Source of the DNA: DATHWB01 sp035460965
Lineage (GTDB): Bacteria; Actinomycetota; Acidimicrobiia; Spongiisociales; ZC4RG35
Length of the DNA stretch: 8,785 bases
Direction of reading: 5' to 3'
Assembly: GCA_035460965.1 (NCBI GenBank)
Contig: DATHWB010000115.1
Location: forward strand, 1 to 8,785
The stretch's first letter is position 1; each line of letters begins with the position of its first letter. A program made the translations under genes and the position numbers. The notes beneath the pieces were generated by a model. It was not told the DNA's origin. It was given only the letters and a program-made list of their open reading frames with translations, and ran no database searches. Of the stretch, positions 6,394 to 8,785 are shown one piece after another.

Positions 6394-7620
6394 ATGAGGA
6401 CCAAATCGATGCAGAACGAAGACGGCGCTGTCGCCATCACGGTGGCCGTGTGTCTGCTGGTGCTCATGGCGTTCACCTCGATCGCCCTCGACCTGTCGGC
6501 CGGCTACGAGAGTCGCCGACGAACCCTCAACGCCGCCGACTCGGCAGCCCTGGCGGCGGCATGGGAGGGGTGCAACCCGAAGGTGGCGAACTCCGCCGAT
6601 CCGGAGGGGGCGGCCAAGGAGATGGCGGCGTTGAACGGCTACGACGACGCCGACCCCGACATCTCCGTGATCGTCATGGAGGTCGACGACAAGTTCACTG
6701 TCACGATCGCCACCAAGGTGACGGCCGCCTTCGGTGCAGCCGCCGCAATCGACGGGGATGGCAGGTTCGACGTCGTCTCGCAGGCTACGGCCGAGTGCAT
6801 CCCCCACCCTTTCCTGGGCGGGTACGCATTGCTCGCCTTCGGGCCCGACACCTGCGGGGGCGGCGTGGAACTCGACCTGTCCGGCGCCTCGAAGATCATC
6901 AACGGCGGCCTGCACTCGAACGGGGACATCAAGATCACGGGAGCCAGCACCGAGATCAACGGCGTGGTCACCTTCCTCGGGAGTTCCAACTACTCGCCGT
7001 CGAGCCAGTTGGTGGCTCCGCCGCCGAACCCGATCAGCATCGAACTGGCCGAGGTGGCGCCTGGCGGAGCACGGTCCCAGGAGGCTGCCGCGCTCGGCAA
7101 CTACATCGACGCCACCGGCAACGACATCACCAACAGCTATCTCACGGCCAATGGATACGCCACAGGCACGAGCGGCAGCATCGAGATCGTCAAGTCGGGG
7201 ATCTACTACACCGACCAGAGCATCTCGCTCAACAACGCATCGTCGGCCGCCGGGGTGAGTGTCACCTTCGTCGCCCGTGGGCAGATCTCGGTCAACGGGA
7301 GCGGCGACTTCACCGCCTACGAGAGCATCACCGGCACCCCCAACGATCCCGGAATCCTCATGTTCTCGACCTATCTGGAGCCGGCGCTGGGCGGACCGAC
7401 CTGCACCGGCAACGCCATCCAGTGGAGCGTGTCGTCGGGAACCTGGACCGGCGTGATCTACGCCCCTTACGGGCAGGCCCGTCAGAGCTCGGCCTCGACC
7501 GCCTCCCTGAACGGCTCGATCTTCGCCTACACCATCGACCTCTCCGGCTCGGACTTCTCGATTTCCTGGCAGGACAATCCGGACGCGATCCCCGACTTCG
7601 AGGTGCTGCTGGTCTCCTGA
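6394..7620 (+). CDS. TadG-like protein with a beta-helix-like exported domain (module 3)
   Basis: From the ATG at 6394 the protein has 408 residues; ATGs at 6379 and 6409 are alternatives. The N-terminus reads NEDGAVAITVAVCLLVLMAF with a helix at about 12-32, then LDLSAGYESRRRTLNAADSA (32-51), the TadE/G-like N-terminal signature without the TadE glutamate. Residues 60-155 form a small domain with cysteines at 60, 135 and 154. From about 156 the sequence changes to short Gly/Ser/Asn-rich beta strands: VELDLSGASKIINGGLHSNG, DIKITGAS, then later GQISVNGSG and TGVIYAPYG, SLNGSIFAYTIDLSGS (371-386). This rhythm is seen in right-handed beta-helix-like domains of some PilX/TadG-type surface proteins; I infer such a fold. 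It is not related by eye to the exported parts of modules 1 and 2. It is the last gene of its module; the 93 bases after it hold no strong terminator. Confidence 0.75.
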   Translation: MRTKSMQNEDGAVAITVAVCLLVLMAFTSIALDLSAGYESRRRTLNAADSAALAAAWEGCNPKVANSADPEGAAKEMAALNGYDDADPDISVIVMEVDDKFTVTIATKVTAAFGAAAAIDGDGRFDVVSQATAECIPHPFLGGYALLAFGPDTCGGGVELDLSGASKIINGGLHSNGDIKITGASTEINGVVTFLGSSNYSPSSQLVAPPPNPISIELAEVAPGGARSQEAAALGNYIDATGNDITNSYLTANGYATGTSGSIEIVKSGIYYTDQSISLNNASSAAGVSVTFVARGQISVNGSGDFTAYESITGTPNDPGILMFSTYLEPALGGPTCTGNAIQWSVSSGTWTGVIYAPYGQARQSSASTASLNGSIFAYTIDLSGSDFSISWQDNPDAIPDFEVLLVS

Positions 7621-7674
7621 GCACCGCCCGGATGGCCGGTTCGGTCTCCCGCCGAGGGACCCCGCCCTCCTGAG

Positions 7675-7680
7675 TAGCCT
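7675..7680 (+). promoter_or_regulatory. Candidate -10 element of the aldolase gene
   Basis: TAGCCT followed by GTCG fits a TAnnnT-type -10 and would start transcription about 27 bases before the ATG at 7714. A very similar TACCCTGATCG lies at 8612-8622 before the next gene, at a comparable distance. No clear -35 is seen for either. Confidence 0.35.
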
Positions 7681-7713
7681 GTCGCGAAACACCCGCCCGA
7701 TCCCGGAGCATCG

Positions 7714-8583
7714 ATGACCAACCCACCCCGCTATCTCGTCGCCCTGGTGACACCGTTCACCACCGGCGGCGATCTCGACCTCGACGCACATCGCCACAAT
7801 CTCACGGCCCTCAATGCGCTGGGTATCGATGGGTTCGTGATCGGCGGATCGAACGGCGAAGGCCCGTACCTGGAACCAGGAGAGCGCAGCACCCTGGTGT
7901 CGACCGCCCGGGAGACGCTCGGCGTCGGTGTTCACCTGATGTGCGGCGTGATGGCCGAGACCGTCCGGGTGGGGACGCGCCAGTTGGCCGAGGCGCACGA
8001 CGCCGGCGCGAACAGCGTGCTGTGCCTGACCCCGACGACGCTCACCCGTAACCGCCCGGAAGCCGTGGAGCGCTACTTCACGGCCATGGCCGATGCCTCG
8101 AAACTGCCACTGATGCTCTACTCCGTCCCCAACACGACGGCGTTCAACCTGGGCGAGGACATCGTCGCTCGACTGGCGACGCACGCCAACATCGGCGGCA
8201 TGAAGGACTCGAGCGGCGACCCCGTCCGCATGCAGCGCATGGTGTACACCACGCCGGACGACTTCCTGTTCTGGAGCGGGAGCTCCCAGGCGCTGACGCT
8301 GGCGATCACCGCCGGTGCATATGGCGTGATCAACGGCGCCGGCAACTACGTCCCGGCGCTCGTGCTGGAGACACTCGCCATGGCGATGAAGGACCCGATC
8401 GGCGCACGTGAACTGCAGGAGAGGTTGGCCTCGATCAGCGTGACGGTGGAGACGAAGGGAATCGCCGCCGTGAAGGCGGCCTCGGTCGAGGCCGGACTGC
8501 ACCCGGGACATGTCCGGGCGCCGTTGGCGGACGTGTCGGAAGCGCTGGCGGCGGAACTGCGCGAGGCAGTACGAGCGATTTGA
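7714..8583 (+). CDS. DapA-superfamily aldolase, 4-hydroxy-2-oxoglutarate aldolase-like
   Basis: A 289-residue class I (Schiff-base) aldolase of the DHDPS/NAL family, full length. The Schiff-base lysine is Lys164 in GGMKDSSGD (161-169), and Tyr136 in LYSVPNTT matches the catalytic tyrosine. The substrate carboxylate loop reads GSNGE (45-49) instead of the GTTGE of true dihydrodipicolinate synthase. The arginine that binds aspartate semialdehyde there (YNVPxR) is absent (NTT). GSNGE, LYSVP, NIGGMKDSSGD and the late VRAPLADVSE resemble animal HOGA1 (4-hydroxy-2-oxoglutarate aldolase, cleaving HOG to pyruvate and glyoxylate), so a 2-oxo-acid aldolase is more likely than lysine biosynthesis. The usual TPYY segment is TPTT (106-109), lacking the proton-relay tyrosine. 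GGAG at 7705-7708 precedes the ATG by five bases. It appears functionally unrelated to the Tad-like genes. The exact substrate is unknown. Confidence 0.8.
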   Translation: MTNPPRYLVALVTPFTTGGDLDLDAHRHNLTALNALGIDGFVIGGSNGEGPYLEPGERSTLVSTARETLGVGVHLMCGVMAETVRVGTRQLAEAHDAGANSVLCLTPTTLTRNRPEAVERYFTAMADASKLPLMLYSVPNTTAFNLGEDIVARLATHANIGGMKDSSGDPVRMQRMVYTTPDDFLFWSGSSQALTLAITAGAYGVINGAGNYVPALVLETLAMAMKDPIGARELQERLASISVTVETKGIAAVKAASVEAGLHPGHVRAPLADVSEALAAELREAVRAI

Positions 8584-8611
8584 ACGCAGGCTCAAAAACC
8601 TTCGCCGCTGC

Positions 8612-8617
8612 TACCCT
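8612..8617 (+). promoter_or_regulatory. Candidate -10 element of the last gene
   Basis: TACCCT followed by GATCG lies 31 bases before the ATG at 8649 and resembles the element at 7675-7680. A TTGAAC at 8580-8585 is too far upstream (26 bases) to be its -35, so this rests on the -10 alone. Confidence 0.3.
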
Positions 8618-8648
8618 GATCGACACCCCAGACCTGTAGGGCGAACAC

Positions 8649-8785
8649 ATGGCAGTCAAGTTCCTGTCCGCCGAATGGGCCCAGGCCGTCCAAGACGCAC
8701 TCAACGGCCACCCCGGATACAAGAGCGCCATCGGCAACGCCGAACTCGGTCTCCAGTTCAACGTGACGGACACGCCAGAAGGCGA
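8649..8785 (+). CDS. Probable SCP2-like (sterol-carrier fold) protein, 5' part
   Basis: The gene starts with ATG at 8649, preceded by AGGGCGA at 8638-8644, and runs off the window after 45 codons. The visible N-terminus, MAVKFLSAEWAQAVQDALNG and then HPGYKSAIGNAELGLQFNVT, resembles short actinobacterial SCP2 sterol-transfer family proteins: a KFLS.EW opening, an amphipathic helix, then the first strand of the lipid-binding sheet. Such proteins bind lipids or acyl groups in a hydrophobic cavity. The assignment comes from the N-terminal pattern only. It follows the aldolase by 65 bases and may have its own promoter. Confidence 0.5.
   Translation, partial: MAVKFLSAEWAQAVQDALNGHPGYKSAIGNAELGLQFNVTDTPEG

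Noticed and set aside
7621..7713. Terminator after module 3
   Set aside because: Only a 5-bp stem (GAGGG with CCCTC near 7654-7670) without a following T-run could be found.
6361..8595. A 744-codon open frame on the minus strand
   Set aside because: It is antisense to both the module 3 TadG-like gene and the aldolase, spans their intergenic gap, and has low-complexity Arg/Gly/Val/Asp composition. Both sense genes have clear family motifs.
1..8785. CRISPR array, tRNA, rRNA, insertion sequence or phage genes
   Set aside because: No regularly spaced repeats, tRNA-like cloverleaf, rRNA core sequence, transposase or integrase motif was found on reading; the repeats present are the single duplications reported.

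Overview
The window is high-GC DNA with strong G/C preference at third codon positions, GTG starts, and typical actinobacterial gene content. I infer an actinobacterium, possibly of the Acidimicrobiia/Ilumatobacter type. That placement rests on overall impression, not on a marker gene. Most of the window (about 1-7620) is a locus of small membrane-anchored surface proteins of the Tad (tight adherence, Flp-type IVc pilus) family. The Tad motor and platform genes (tadA, tadB, tadC, tadZ, the Flp major pilin and the prepilin peptidase) are not in the window.

Layout. Module 1 (28-2087) is a TadE-like minor pseudopilin followed, with a 1-nt overlap, by a large TadG-like protein. Module 2 (2198-4314) repeats that pair with a 7-nt overlap. 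Its proteins align with module 1 along their lengths, so this looks like an old tandem duplication of a two-gene unit. A strong hairpin terminator (4338-4363) closes it. Next, on the minus strand, is a single gene for a small secreted protein of unknown function (4618-5172), with a clear signal peptide, a good ribosome binding site and a recognisable promoter. A degenerate piece of its 3' coding region is repeated just downstream (4505-4590). The divergent intergenic region (5173-5350) carries two abutting perfect inverted repeats. Module 3 (5351-7620) has two TadE-like genes and a TadG-like gene whose exported part resembles a short beta-helix rather than the domain of modules 1 and 2. The 3' end of its second tadE-like gene is duplicated between that gene and the next.

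The last part is unrelated housekeeping content: a DapA-superfamily aldolase closest by motif to 4-hydroxy-2-oxoglutarate aldolase (7714-8583), and the start of a probable SCP2-like (sterol-carrier fold) protein that runs off the window (8649-8785).

How the parts may work together (inference): the four TadE-like proteins carry a prepilin-type G|xxxxE motif before their hydrophobic segment. The three TadG-like proteins have the same kind of N-terminal segment without the glutamate. The TadE proteins are therefore candidates for prepilin-peptidase processing and incorporation as minor pseudopilins. The TadG proteins would stay anchored in the membrane and expose large cysteine-containing domains. 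No RNA genes, CRISPR arrays, insertion sequences or phage genes were seen.
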